64,000 nt of DNA from Lachnospiraceae bacterium (lineage in GTDB: Bacteria > Bacillota > Clostridia > Lachnospirales > Lachnospiraceae): NCBI GenBank assembly GCA_910575255.1, contig CAJTEM010000008.1, positions 104,841 to 168,840 on the forward strand, given 5' to 3'. The stretch's first letter is position 1; each line of letters starts with the position of its first letter. Position numbers and translations under genes: made by a program. Below, one piece after another: positions 22,727-31,495 of this stretch. Under the pieces are notes generated by a model. It saw only the letters and a list, made by a program, of their open reading frames with translations, made no database searches and was not told the origin of the DNA.

Positions 22727-23656
22727 TCAGTAAGAATACTTTTCCTGATAATTGCTGCCAGTACCTACATACTGCTTTGCGCTCTCGCCTCCGGTTGACA
22801 TAAATGTCGGATCCATATAAGACCATTTTTGTCCGTCAAAATGGATGATATTATCGATCCAGCCCTCACCGGCAATATACACACTTACCCAGGCATGATA
22901 CAGATTCCCGGTATAGCCGATCACCAGCTTGGTCGGAATATCCTGAGAGCGAAGCATCCCTGTCATCAGCGCCGCATAATCAAAACAGATTCCGGTATGG
23001 CTCGCTAATGTGGCATCAATATTGGGCAGGTATCCGCTCTGGACCGACTGCGCCTTCGCATAGTCATAGCTGACATTGGCAATTACATATTTGTATACTG
23101 CATCTACCACCCCGAGCGCATCCTTTCCGGCTGCCAGCTGTGCGGCAACTCCTACTGCCGCGCTTCCCGAATTGAAATTCACATACTGATTCGGGTACAA
23201 AAACGGGGCGAAGTCATTGGAAAGCGACACGGAAACCGTCTGGCTCAGCAGCTGTGCATACTGATTGCCGCTGACATTCTCAAACACCTTGACGGAATAG
23301 CTTCCGCTTCCTTCGGTAAAAGGATATACCTCAAAAGCATCCCTTGCATTCAAATCATAGGTATAAGTCGTGCCTTTCGTGATCTGTACCTTGATCCGCT
23401 GGTTCCCGCCGCTGTATTTTACCATCAGATAACCGTTACTGGTATTGGATGCATCAATCGTCGCCCCGCCGCCGCTGAAGGTCACTGCCCCTGAGGCGCT
23501 CGGCATCCTGGCAGAAAGCGGCACTCCATCCTCTTCAATCGTTACCACCGGTGACTGTCCGCCTCCTTCTGCCAATGCAGAAATTCCCGGAACCGAAATC
23601 GTCACTGTCATTGCCAGCAATATCGCACCTGCTGCTCTTTTTCTCAATTTTATCAT
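22727..23656 (-). CDS. Secreted transglutaminase-like protein
   Basis: 309-aa protein with a signal peptide (basic start, then AAGAILLAMTVTISVPGISA) and a C-terminal transglutaminase-like cysteine peptidase domain. The triad is visible as Cys in HTGICFDYAALMTGMLRSQD, His in LYHAWVSVY and Asp in WSYMDPTFM. The middle is a beta-rich domain that may bind ligand. The start codon overlaps the stop of a tiny ORF (ATGA). First large gene of the pilus-like operon; it may crosslink or trim the surface fibre or cell wall. This link rests on position only. Confidence 0.85.
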   Translation of the reverse strand: MIKLRKRAAGAILLAMTVTISVPGISALAEGGGQSPVVTIEEDGVPLSARMPSASGAVTFSGGGATIDASNTSNGYLMVKYSGGNQRIKVQITKGTTYTYDLNARDAFEVYPFTEGSGSYSVKVFENVSGNQYAQLLSQTVSVSLSNDFAPFLYPNQYVNFNSGSAAVGVAAQLAAGKDALGVVDAVYKYVIANVSYDYAKAQSVQSGYLPNIDATLASHTGICFDYAALMTGMLRSQDIPTKLVIGYTGNLYHAWVSVYIAGEGWIDNIIHFDGQKWSYMDPTFMSTGGESAKQYVGTGSNYQEKYSY

Positions 23657-23745
23657 AATTCCTTCCTCCCAGCATCATAATATAACACCCCCTCACATTC
23701 GTTCGGCGGCATGTCGTTGAAAAACATCTTGAAAATGCTTCGCAT
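23653..23745 (-). CDS. Tiny ORF of a repeated family (30 aa)
   Basis: Encodes MRSIFKMFFNDMPPNECEGV then LYYDAGRKEL, related to the 24-aa ORF at 21209-21283. GGAGG lies seven bases ahead of the ATG. Its stop overlaps the start of the transglutaminase gene by 4 bp, as expected for coupled translation. It follows rlmB by 13 bp. Confidence 0.4.
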   Translation of the reverse strand: MRSIFKMFFNDMPPNECEGVLYYDAGRKEL

Positions 23746-23758
23746 TTGCTTTCCTCCA

Positions 23759-24511
23759 TCATCCGGTGCCTTCTGCCAGTCTCTGCCTTACCACCTCATA
23801 AGCCAGCACTCCTGCCGCAACGGAAGCATTCAGAGAATCAATCTCTCCCTTCATCGGGATCGCTGCTGTCATATCGCATTTCTCACGCACCAGCCTGCCC
23901 ACCCCGCTTCCTTCATTCCCGATCACCAGCCCGATCGGCCCGGTCAGATTCAGGCGATACATCAGCTCCCCGCCCATATCTGCACAGACAAACCACATGC
24001 CCTGCTTCTTCAGCTCCTCAATAACCGAGGTCAGATTCGTCACCTTTGCCACCGGCGTATAATTCAGCGCACCCGCTGAGGTACGTGCCACAACAGCAGT
24101 CAGTCCCGCCGCCCGGTGTTTGGGAATGATCACGCCATGGGCGCCGGCCAGATTCGCAGTCCGGATAATGGCTCCCAGATTATGGGGATCCTCGATTCCG
24201 TCCAGAAGAAAAAGAAACGGGGCTTCACCTTTTTCCCTGGCAGCCTTCAGAATATCCTCTACCTCCGTATAATGATAGGCAGCGGCCTGAGCGATCACCC
24301 CCTGGTGCTTCCCGGTCTCAGACATCGCATCCAGCCGTTCCCGCGGAACAAAATGGATGACGCATCCCTGCTTTCTCGCCTCCCTGGTGATACTCATCAC
24401 CGGACCGTCCTTACAGCCGTCCTGCACAAACAGCTTATCTACCGTACGCCCGGAGCGAAAAGCCTCTGAAACGGCGTTCCTTCCTTCTATGGTCAGCTCC
24501 TCATATGTCAT
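23759..24511 (-). CDS. rlmB: 23S rRNA (guanosine-2'-O-)-methyltransferase RlmB
   Basis: 250-aa SpoU-family RNA methyltransferase, which modifies G2251 of 23S rRNA using SAM. Family motifs are NLGAIIRTANLAGAHGVIIP, then GLVIGNEGSGVGRLVREKCD and IPMKGEIDSLNASVAAGVL, which form the trefoil-knot SAM site. The N-terminal part is the substrate-binding domain (NAVSEAFRSGRTVDKLFVQD). The start overlaps the mrnC stop by 4 bp. The cysS-mrnC-rlmB order is standard in Firmicutes. Confidence 0.95.
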   Translation of the reverse strand: MTYEELTIEGRNAVSEAFRSGRTVDKLFVQDGCKDGPVMSITREARKQGCVIHFVPRERLDAMSETGKHQGVIAQAAAYHYTEVEDILKAAREKGEAPFLFLLDGIEDPHNLGAIIRTANLAGAHGVIIPKHRAAGLTAVVARTSAGALNYTPVAKVTNLTSVIEELKKQGMWFVCADMGGELMYRLNLTGPIGLVIGNEGSGVGRLVREKCDMTAAIPMKGEIDSLNASVAAGVLAYEVVRQRLAEGTG

Positions 24512-24933
24512 TCCAACTCCCCCATCTTCTGCAATCCGTCATGAATCAGCGTCAGCAGCCGGTCATGGCGCCCGGTCAGGTACAGATATCCCACCAGAGC
24601 CTCCAGCCCTGTCGCCATGCGGTAATCCTGCATTGTGGCATGCTTGGCCATGGTAACCGACTTGGCATTCCTCCCCCGCTTATACAGGATCTTTTCATCC
24701 TCTGTAAGCTCCTCCAAAAGCAGCCGAATCATCTCAGCCTGAGCCTGAGCCTTCACCAGAGACGTGCTTTTCTTATGCAGCTTATTCACCTGCATATTGC
24801 CCTGATTCATCACCTTGGTACGAATCAGCACCTCATAGACTGCATCTCCGATATATGCAAGAGCCAGCGGGGAATAGCTGTGGACGTCAATCTCCTGCAG
24901 CTGTAATGCCTGACGGATCATACTCTCTTCCAT
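24508..24933 (-). CDS. mrnC: Mini-ribonuclease III
   Basis: 141-aa RNase III catalytic domain without the dsRNA-binding domain, used in 23S rRNA maturation. Catalytic residues lie in LALAYIGDAVYEVLIRT and the second helix ATGLEALVGYLYL. The start lies 16 bp inside the end of cysS, with GAGGG as ribosome binding site. The length is typical. Confidence 0.93.
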   Translation of the reverse strand: MEESMIRQALQLQEIDVHSYSPLALAYIGDAVYEVLIRTKVMNQGNMQVNKLHKKSTSLVKAQAQAEMIRLLLEELTEDEKILYKRGRNAKSVTMAKHATMQDYRMATGLEALVGYLYLTGRHDRLLTLIHDGLQKMGELE

Positions 24934-26357
24934 TTGACGCCCTCTCTGGTATCCTCCAACACAATCCCCATATCCAGAAGCTTTCCGCGGATCTCGTCCG
25001 CCAATGCAAAATTCTTCGCCTTCCGCGCCTGCTGCCGCGCCTCGATCATCGCCTCAATCTCCTCGTCCAGCGCCTCCGCCTTCCGCACTGTGAGAATTCC
25101 CAGCACACCGCACAGTTTTTCCAAAAGCTCCTTCATAAAGTCAATATATGCCGCACTGGAATCCGGGGAAACCGTCGAATTGCTCAGCTTCACCAGCTCG
25201 AATACCGCCGCAATGGCATCCGCCGTATTGAAATCATCCTCCATGGCTGCCTCATATTTGAAAGCAAGCTCTTCTGCCAATGTCCGGTTCTCCTGCTCAG
25301 AGGCGCTCATACCCTGCGTCCCTGCTGCCTTCTCCCGCTCCGCCGCCTTCCCGGCATCCCGCAGACGCTCTGCTGCCGTCAGGATCCTCTCCAGCCCGCT
25401 TTTGGAAGCCTCCATCAGCTCTGCGCTGAAATTCAGCGGGCTTCGGTAATGCGCACTCAGCATGAAGAAACGCAAAACCTGCAGATCATATCTCTCGCTG
25501 ATCTCTCTTACGGTAAAGAAATTCCCCAGAGATTTGGACATCTTCTGCACATGGCCATTGGTATCAATATTCAAAAATGCATTATGCATCCAATAGGTTG
25601 CGAATGGTTTGCCGTTGGCCGCCTCTGACTGCGCAATCTCGTTCTCATGATGCGGAAAGATCAGATCCTCGCCGCCGGCATGGATATCGATCTGCTCCCC
25701 CAGATACTTCTTTGCCATCACGGAACACTCAATATGCCAGCCCGGACGCCCCTGGCACCACTTGGAATCCCAGTAGGGCTCGCCTTCCTTTTTGGGCTTC
25801 CACAGCACGAAATCCGACGGGCTCTCCTTCCCCTCCTCACCAGTCACCTTAATCTCCCGGAAACCGGACTGCAGTTCATCCAGATTCTTGTGGGACAGCT
25901 TGCCGTAATCCCGGAAAGAATCGGTCCGGAAATACACCGTCCCGTCAAAAGCCGCATAGGCATACCCTTTATCAATCAGGGTCTGTATCATCTTAAGCAT
26001 ACTGGCAATCTCCTGCGTTGCCTGCGGATGCGTGGTAGCAGGCTTCACATTCATACCTTCCATATCCTTTTTGCACTCTTCGATATAACGGCGGGAGATC
26101 ACCTCCGACTCCACGCCCTCCTCAATCGCCTTCTTGATGATCTTATCGTCCACATCGGTAAAATTGGACACATAATTGACCTCATAGCCTTTATATTCAA
26201 AATATCTCCGCACCGTATCAAACACGATCATCGGCCTGGCATTCCCGATATGGATATAATTGTAAACAGTAGGGCCGCATACATACATCTTCACCTTTCC
26301 CGGCTCCAACGGCACAAATTCCTCTTTCCTTCTGCTCAGTGTGTTGAAAATTTTCAT
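24918..26357 (-). CDS. cysS: Cysteinyl-tRNA synthetase
   Basis: 479-aa class I aminoacyl-tRNA synthetase. The N-terminal zinc Cys and HIGH-type motif are in [18 protein letters not shown]; the zinc-binding region continues with [12 protein letters not shown] and [17 protein letters not shown]; the KMSKS loop is [15 protein letters not shown]-terminal anticodon-binding helix bundle and the tail follow. AAAGGAGA precedes the ATG. It sits in the ispF-cysS-mrnC-rlmB cluster. No T-box leader is visible ahead of it, since the 27-bp gap to ispF is too short. Confidence 0.97.
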   Translation of the reverse strand: MKIFNTLSRRKEEFVPLEPGKVKMYVCGPTVYNYIHIGNARPMIVFDTVRRYFEYKGYEVNYVSNFTDVDDKIIKKAIEEGVESEVISRRYIEECKKDMEGMNVKPATTHPQATQEIASMLKMIQTLIDKGYAYAAFDGTVYFRTDSFRDYGKLSHKNLDELQSGFREIKVTGEEGKESPSDFVLWKPKKEGEPYWDSKWCQGRPGWHIECSVMAKKYLGEQIDIHAGGEDLIFPHHENEIAQSEAANGKPFATYWMHNAFLNIDTNGHVQKMSKSLGNFFTVREISERYDLQVLRFFMLSAHYRSPLNFSAELMEASKSGLERILTAAERLRDAGKAAEREKAAGTQGMSASEQENRTLAEELAFKYEAAMEDDFNTADAIAAVFELVKLSNSTVSPDSSAAYIDFMKELLEKLCGVLGILTVRKAEALDEEIEAMIEARQQARKAKNFALADEIRGKLLDMGIVLEDTREGVKWKRV

Positions 26358-26384
26358 TGCTGCTCTCCTTTTTCGCTTCTTCCC

Positions 26385-26942
26385 TTACCCTTCCGTCATT
26401 CTTCCTGCCCGACAATCCGGACAGCCGCCGCAGTCGCGGCCAAGCATGCGGTCAAATCCGGCAATATCCTCCAATTCTGTCAGAAGCGCCACTGCCTGGG
26501 CTGCAATCCCTTCGCCGCTCCCGGTGAAGCCAAGTCCTTCCTCCGTCGTTGCCTTCACGCTGACCCTCTCCTTCTCCAGATGCAGGGCTGCGGCAATATT
26601 CTCCCTCATCCGCCGGCAGTATGCCGCCAGCTTCGGCCGCTGGGCAATCACAGTCGCATCTACATTCCCGACCACATATCCCCGCTCCTCCAGAAGCTTC
26701 CCTACCCTCTGCAAAAGCTCAATGCTGGAAATCCCCCGGTACTCCGGGTCCGTATCCGGAAAATGCTGCCCGATATCCCCCAGCGCCGCTGCCCCCAGCA
26801 GGGCGTCCGTCACGGCATGCAAAAGAACATCCGCATCTGAATGACCCAGCAACCCTTTCTCATATGGGATCTTCACACCACCCAGAATCAAATCTCTGCC
26901 CTCCGTCAGCCGGTGAACATCATATCCTTGTCCGATCCTCAT
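26385..26942 (-). CDS. ispF: 2-C-methyl-D-erythritol 2,4-cyclodiphosphate synthase with Cys-rich tail
   Basis: 185-aa IspF of the MEP isoprenoid pathway. Motifs are [12 protein letters not shown] (metal Asp and His), [35 protein letters not shown] and the C-terminal [19 protein letters not shown]. The family is usually about 157-160 aa; here about 28 extra residues follow, ending [16 protein letters not shown] with three closely spaced cysteines that could bind metal or Fe-S. The start at 26942 follows AGGAAGGG; nine extra codons upstream lack support. It is the first gene before cysS. Confidence 0.95.
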   Translation of the reverse strand: MRIGQGYDVHRLTEGRDLILGGVKIPYEKGLLGHSDADVLLHAVTDALLGAAALGDIGQHFPDTDPEYRGISSIELLQRVGKLLEERGYVVGNVDATVIAQRPKLAAYCRRMRENIAAALHLEKERVSVKATTEEGLGFTGSGEGIAAQAVALLTELEDIAGFDRMLGRDCGGCPDCRAGRMTEG

Positions 26943-27023
26943 ATCCCTTCCTGTATCCTTTCCCTGCAACTTTTCTCTGCCGGTCTCACACAGGATCCTC
27001 TCCCGAAACTCTTCCCCGGCTTC

Positions 27024-27950
27024 TCACACAATCATCCGGACCGCCTTCTCAATACACCGCAGATGAATATCGGTCTGGTAATAGCAGTTCTCCCCGTCCG
27101 CATGGACCGGCATCGGCCGCTCTACATGGATCTTGGCCTCCCGGCAGCTGTAAAACCGCACTCCCCGGCGGCGCCCCGTCTTCCCTAACAGTGCATCTGT
27201 CAGCACCGGAAACAGACCGGTCTTCGAGGAATTATGCACCACGCACAGCTCCAGCAGCCCGTCGCTGCCATTCGCCTTCGGTGCAAAACGGAATCCGCCG
27301 CTCTCATAGGGATGAATATGGGCAGATATAAAATAAATATGATTAAACTCGATCTTCTTCGTACCATCCAGCAGCAGATATCCCCTGACCGGTGCTGCCC
27401 AGAAAAGCTGTCGGAGTCCTGGCAGCAGATAACCAAGCCTTCCCGACACGGCAGGCCGGAGCCGTCTTTTGCCGGCTCCCTCCGGAAGGTTCCCGTAAAC
27501 AGCCGCATCCAGTCCCAGACCGCTGCTCACCGCAAAGCGTCGATGCACCGGCGCGCCATTCTCATAGGACAGCACCCCATAATCCAGGCATCGATAATAA
27601 CGAGAATTCAGAATTCGCTTGAGACATCGCTTCGGACTGCGGGGAAGCTTCAGTCCTCTGGCAAAATCATTCCCCATACCGGCAGGAATATATCCCAAAG
27701 TGACCTCCTCATCCAAAGACAATCCGTTCAAAGTCTCATTGAGCGTTCCGCTTCCGCCTACCACCACAATCGCCTGCGGCTCCCGATTTCCTTTCTGCAG
27801 ACGTCTGGCAAAGCCTGCGGCATCTCCCGGCGACTGCGTCATCCACACCTCATACTCCACTTCAGAATTCCTGAGACAACGCTCCAGCTCTCTCCATACT
27901 TTTTCCCCATGACCCCGATTGGCACTTGGATTCACGATAAAATAGTACAT
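27024..27950 (-). CDS. YegS/BmrU-type lipid (diacylglycerol-like) kinase
   Basis: 308-aa kinase of the DAGK catalytic family. The N-terminus MYYFIVNPSANRGHGEKVWR holds the family start; the nucleotide loop is VVVGGSGTLNETLNGL and GYIPAGMGNDFARGL carries the conserved GT/GN-D-F motif. It phosphorylates a lipid such as diacylglycerol or undecaprenol; the substrate is not known. The start at 27950 follows GGAGG. It lies 81 bp upstream of ispF and downstream of a PAP2 phosphatase, a natural pairing of lipid kinase and lipid phosphatase. Confidence 0.9.
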   Translation of the reverse strand: MYYFIVNPSANRGHGEKVWRELERCLRNSEVEYEVWMTQSPGDAAGFARRLQKGNREPQAIVVVGGSGTLNETLNGLSLDEEVTLGYIPAGMGNDFARGLKLPRSPKRCLKRILNSRYYRCLDYGVLSYENGAPVHRRFAVSSGLGLDAAVYGNLPEGAGKRRLRPAVSGRLGYLLPGLRQLFWAAPVRGYLLLDGTKKIEFNHIYFISAHIHPYESGGFRFAPKANGSDGLLELCVVHNSSKTGLFPVLTDALLGKTGRRRGVRFYSCREAKIHVERPMPVHADGENCYYQTDIHLRCIEKAVRMIV

Positions 27951-28067
27951 GGAAACCTCCAATACATTACTACTGCAAATTATATCATAAAATCCGCAAA
28001 ATGCCTAAGAAAATTTATATAAAATATATCTTACGTTTTCCGCTGCCAATGTTTACATAGCTTCCTG

Positions 28068-28721
28068 TCATCCCAACGCTTTCCTGCCCACGGTCTTCCG
28101 GCTTCCCGCATAATCCTCTCCATATACAAATGCATAGACCAGATAAGCCAGAAACATCGCTCCAATCACATCCAGAGCCGAGTGCTGCTTCAAAAACATA
28201 GTGGACAGGCAGATTCCCGTCATCAGGACAAAAGAGCCTTTTCTCACCGCAGGATATTTCTGCAAAACCAGGCTGTTCATGACCGCTGCATGAACCCCCA
28301 GCGAATTGTATACATGAATACTGGGAAATACATTCGTGGAAGTATCTGCAGTATGCACCAGGGCTACCAGAAAGCTGCATAAATTCTTCTGTGCATCCAC
28401 AGGCACTCTCAAATCCGTTCCATTCGGAAAAAAGGTACAGATCATCAGACTGATCGTCATTCCGGTAAACAAAAAGGTACACAGCCGATAATACTCCTGT
28501 CTGCTGGTAAAAAAGAAATACAGGACAAAACCCGCCACATAGACGAACCACAGCAGGTAGGGAATAATAAAATACTCATTAAACGGAATATAATCATCCA
28601 GTCTTGTATGCATTACGGTATAATCCTTCACCGCTTTTTCCAGATATAGAAACCAGGGCAAATAAATAAATCCATAACCCAATGCCCAGATATGACCGTA
28701 CTTCTTTAACAAGTTCTTCAC
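28068..28721 (-). CDS. PAP2-superfamily membrane phosphatase
   Basis: 217-aa protein with about six membrane segments. PAP2 motif 2 is seen in NVFPSIHVYNSLG and motif 3 in LKQHSALDVIGAM (His and Asp). Motif 1 is weak (DLRVPVDAQKNL). It dephosphorylates a lipid phosphate such as undecaprenyl pyrophosphate, phosphatidate or inositol-phosphate lipids; the spacing resembles the inositol phosphorylceramide synthase-like branch. Upstream of the lipid kinase gene by 117 bp on the same strand. Confidence 0.8.
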   Translation of the reverse strand: MKNLLKKYGHIWALGYGFIYLPWFLYLEKAVKDYTVMHTRLDDYIPFNEYFIIPYLLWFVYVAGFVLYFFFTSRQEYYRLCTFLFTGMTISLMICTFFPNGTDLRVPVDAQKNLCSFLVALVHTADTSTNVFPSIHVYNSLGVHAAVMNSLVLQKYPAVRKGSFVLMTGICLSTMFLKQHSALDVIGAMFLAYLVYAFVYGEDYAGSRKTVGRKALG

Positions 28722-28988
28722 TTGACTTCGCCTTTCTTCCTGAAATTGACTTTTTCGGAATTATATCACACTCCAAAAAGGAGTACAATAGCGTTTAGAA
28801 AATGTTCAGAAAAACGAAATTTTTTATTTCTTTATGGTTTTCCCATCGTCATGCACAGACATAACGTCTCATTTTCTCCTTTAGTATATGCAATTTTCTC
28901 TTGCTAAAACCTCTGAAAAACACACCAGTCAAAAATTCATAAGCATTTTTACCGTTTATTGTCAGATCCAGGGAATTATTTTGGCACA
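28722..28988. other. Intergenic region without a recognised gene
   Basis: AT-rich DNA between the PAP2 gene and the VanW terminator. A TATAAT on the minus strand (ATTATA at 28760-28765) may be part of the PAP2 promoter, but a matching -35 at 16-18 bp was not found. Confidence 0.4.
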
Positions 28989-29029
28989 AAAAGTAAAAGG
29001 CAGGATCCCAAAACAACAAAGGATCCTGC
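28989..29029 (-). terminator. Intrinsic terminator after vanW
   Basis: On the minus strand GCAGGATCC pairs with GGATCCTGC (29000-29008 and 29021-29029), followed by CTTTTACTTTTT. It begins 28 bp past the VanW stop codon. Confidence 0.85.
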
Positions 29030-29056
29030 AGCTTGTACATCTGCTTTTGCCGGCAT

Positions 29057-30268
29057 CTATGCCTCCGCCGACTCTTCTGTTCCTTCCGACACTTCTGCTT
29101 CTGCCGATGTTTCTTCCGACCCTGCTGGTGTCTCTGTTCCTGCGGCTTTTGTATTTCCTGGTCCTTCCTTCATCTCTCCTGCGGTTTCCGTTCCTGTTCC
29201 CTGCCGCTCTTCGTTTTGCTGGTCTTCGTTTTGCTGCTCTTCGTTTTTCTGCTCTTCGTTTTGCTGACCTTCGTTTTGCTGGCCTTCGTTTTGCTGCTCT
29301 TCGTTTTGCTGACCTTCGTTTTGCTGCTCTTCGTTTTGCTGCTCTTCGTTTTGCTGGCCTTCGTTTTGCTGCTCTTCGTTTTGCTGGCCTTCGTTTTGCT
29401 GTTCTTCGTTTTGCTGACCTTCGACCCACGCTTCTGCATTCTCTGCCTCCTCCCGGATCTCCCTGTCAAGATACAAAGAAACTGTCAGAAGCCCGTCTCT
29501 GTTATCTGTCAGAATCGTCAGAGGTTTCTGATAGGGATTGATAAATTTCAAATCCTTATAGCCTTCTGAGATGGTGGCATCCAGCCCCGCCGGAAGATAG
29601 GATACCCGCGAGGAATGAGGGTGGCGCTCCATGGCAGGAATCATGGCATGACACATTGCCGCATAGAGGGTCGAGGATACCTGGCAGATTCCACCCCCGT
29701 ATTCATTCCCCCCGATAGCAGGCGCCAATACGTAGCCATTCTCCGGAATCCTTGGCTGCACAGCACTACTGAAGGAAAAAAGCTGTCCCGGCTGCAAGAT
29801 TGTCCCGTGAATCCGTTCTGCAGCAAGACTCACGTTAACTGCCCTGGGCAATGAGGGATCGTAACTGGTAGAATAACTCCCCACCAGCTTCTCCTCCCCT
29901 TCCTGCGGCAGACAAATCCTGCCTTCTGACCGGCCCTTTTCCAGAAAATGCCTGCAATAAGCGGACAAATCCGTCTGATAAGCATCCAGCAAATCCTTGT
30001 TATTAAAAATATAAGCCCGCAGATTAAATTCCCCATTACCCGAACGCCCTTCCCTTACCCCGGAGGATACGAAATGAGAGAACAGCTTTTCGGCATCCTC
30101 TCCCATGGTTTCCTGAAGGTCAGGGTTATTGCTGTAATAATACTCTGCGTCAAATACCGCCCGGAATGCCTCCCGGTCTTCGGCATATCCTGTGACAGGC
30201 ATCCCGATGCTCATAAAAAACGCCAGCCCCAAAGAAAAAAGCCTTTTGCTGTCCGTGATTTTTTTCAT
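29057..30268 (-). CDS. VanW-family surface protein with Q-N-E repeat tail
   Basis: 403-aa secreted protein. Signal peptide MKKITDSKRLFSLGLAFFMS to about residue 29 (VTGYAED). A small helical repeat domain follows (YYSNNPDLQETMGED), then the VanW domain (about 150-270) with GTILQPGQLFSFSSAVQP and the signature GGNEYGGGICQVSSTLYAA. The C-terminal 125 residues are about 14 copies of a five-residue unit, (E/G)(E/Q)QNE, then a Thr/Glu/Gly-rich end. There is no LPXTG motif. VanW proteins occur in some vancomycin-resistance clusters, but no vanA/H/X genes are here; the function is unknown. AGAGGAG precedes the ATG. Confidence 0.88.
   Translation of the reverse strand: MKKITDSKRLFSLGLAFFMSIGMPVTGYAEDREAFRAVFDAEYYYSNNPDLQETMGEDAEKLFSHFVSSGVREGRSGNGEFNLRAYIFNNKDLLDAYQTDLSAYCRHFLEKGRSEGRICLPQEGEEKLVGSYSTSYDPSLPRAVNVSLAAERIHGTILQPGQLFSFSSAVQPRIPENGYVLAPAIGGNEYGGGICQVSSTLYAAMCHAMIPAMERHPHSSRVSYLPAGLDATISEGYKDLKFINPYQKPLTILTDNRDGLLTVSLYLDREIREEAENAEAWVEGQQNEEQQNEGQQNEEQQNEGQQNEEQQNEEQQNEGQQNEEQQNEGQQNEGQQNEEQKNEEQQNEDQQNEERQGTGTETAGEMKEGPGNTKAAGTETPAGSEETSAEAEVSEGTEESAEA
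29214..29425 (-). repeat. 15-bp tandem repeats within vanW
   Basis: About 14 units of a 15-bp repeat (TTCGTTTTGCTGNCC/TC on the plus strand) encoding the five-residue QNE motif. The array is open in several other frames, which yields long spurious ORFs on both strands. Slippage-prone. Confidence 0.85.
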
Positions 30269-30321
30269 AAAATTACTCCTCTGTATTTATTTGTTTTGCA
30301 GCCTGCGGGCTGCCCCTGCCC

Positions 30322-30387
30322 GGAGTCCCCAAAAATAACCGCGAACAAGCCCGCACGTCTGTGCAGGCCAATCCGCGGCTGGACTCC
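30322..30387 (-). other. Possible structured RNA between two surface-protein genes
   Basis: On the minus strand, nested stems are visible: outer GGAGTCC/GGACTCC, middle CCGCG/CGCGG, and an inner CCTGCAC/GTGCGGG hairpin with a four-base AGAC loop. A separate hairpin GCAGCC-CGCA-GGCTGC lies at 30299-30314 without a T run. The 198-bp gap has no ORF. It may be a terminator-like or regulatory structure in the vanW leader. Confidence 0.4.
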
Positions 30388-30466
30388 CTTACTTCTTTTC
30401 TTTCCGTTTGCCTTTCTTTCTGGCTTACCTGCAGAGGGTTCCCATGAAATCCTCCCCTGTGCGGCC

Positions 30467-31276
30467 TTATCCGTAAAACGTAAGATTGCTGATAATGCTG
30501 AGCGTCGTGTCTGCGTTAAAATTAACCTCCCACTGGGTCGTCGCCATACCGTCACTATTAATGGAGATCATCATGTCTGTCGCCATTCCGAAAGCAATCC
30601 ACTCAGCCTCCGTCATTCCGGCAGGCGTTGAAAGTCTGACTGTAGTCCCATTACTTCTGTCCCCGAGATTGTAAGGGATCTGATAACGGTCAAACAATGC
30701 TTTCCAGGCAGCGCCCCTTTCCGAATGCTCCGCCCAGATTCCCACCACTTTCTTTACACGGGTTGCCTGATCCTCTGTATCGCTCACTTCAGACCATGCC
30801 TCCGTCTCAGAGATGCAGCGGAAATAATCCTGAAAATCATTTTTAAAAAGATCATAGTTACAGCTTCCATCAGCATTTATCATCCAGGTATAATCGCCTG
30901 CAGCCTGACCCTGCCCTTCCTGTCCGGACGCGCCTGCATCTGCTAAAGGCTGTGCCTCCACAGCCTTTGTCTGCACAGAACCATTCTCCGTCCATGCTCC
31001 GTCCGCATTCACCGTGTAGCCATCCGGGGTGGATGTCCCTGTCAGCATCCAGCCTGACTGGTCAAAATAGAAACATTCCGCAATACCGTCATTGTTCCCG
31101 TCGATCCACTGCCAGCCGTTTTTCGCATAAGTGCCATTGTCAAAATCATACCACCATTTGTTCTGGTCTGCCCCCTCGCCGGTCTTCCATGTCCCGGCAA
31201 AGGAAACCATAGTTGCCCCCAAAGTCAGCCCTACGGCCGCTCCCGCAAACAGAATTGCCTTCATACCCTTTCTCAT
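30467..31276 (-). CDS. Secreted cell-wall-binding-repeat protein
   Basis: 269-aa protein with a signal peptide (MRKGMKAILFAGAAVGLTLG then ATMVSFAG). Aromatic cell-wall-binding (choline-binding-like) repeats follow at about 30-90: NKWWYDFDNGTYAKNGWQWI, then FYFDQSGWMLTGTSTPDG. After a linker the second half (DYTWMINADGSCNYDLFKND onward) is an unrecognised domain. The start at 31276 is chosen because AGGAGG touches the earlier ATG (31285) but is correctly spaced for this one. Upstream of vanW on the same strand; both are surface proteins. Confidence 0.8.
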   Translation of the reverse strand: MRKGMKAILFAGAAVGLTLGATMVSFAGTWKTGEGADQNKWWYDFDNGTYAKNGWQWIDGNNDGIAECFYFDQSGWMLTGTSTPDGYTVNADGAWTENGSVQTKAVEAQPLADAGASGQEGQGQAAGDYTWMINADGSCNYDLFKNDFQDYFRCISETEAWSEVSDTEDQATRVKKVVGIWAEHSERGAAWKALFDRYQIPYNLGDRSNGTTVRLSTPAGMTEAEWIAFGMATDMMISINSDGMATTQWEVNFNADTTLSIISNLTFYG

Positions 31277-31412
31277 CTGCTCCATCCTCCTGTAAAATTA
31301 ATTTTGTTTTTCCTATTATACCCCCCCCCCAAAAAAATTCGTCAAGTATTTCTCCCCACAGTCCACGCATTTTATCCCCCTGGAAAAAGCTAACAAAAAA
31401 TTTAAAAAAGTC

Positions 31413-31441
31413 TTGACAATTCCGACAATAAAGGATATACT
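31413..31441 (+). promoter_or_regulatory. Promoter of tRNA-Met
   Basis: TTGACA (31413-31418), a 17-bp spacer, TATACT (31436-31441), 54 bp upstream of the tRNA. Confidence 0.85.
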
Positions 31442-31495
31442 ATACAGGCAGTCGGGGATATGGCTTTTACAAGAAAGAACCTTTGCTGCATATAT

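Noticed and set aside
29057..29541. Several long overlapping frames on both strands with Leu-Arg-Phe-Ala or Ala-Lys-Arg-Arg repeats
   Set aside because: The 15-bp array inside vanW is free of stop codons in several frames. Only the VanW frame has a signal peptide, a domain and a ribosome binding site.
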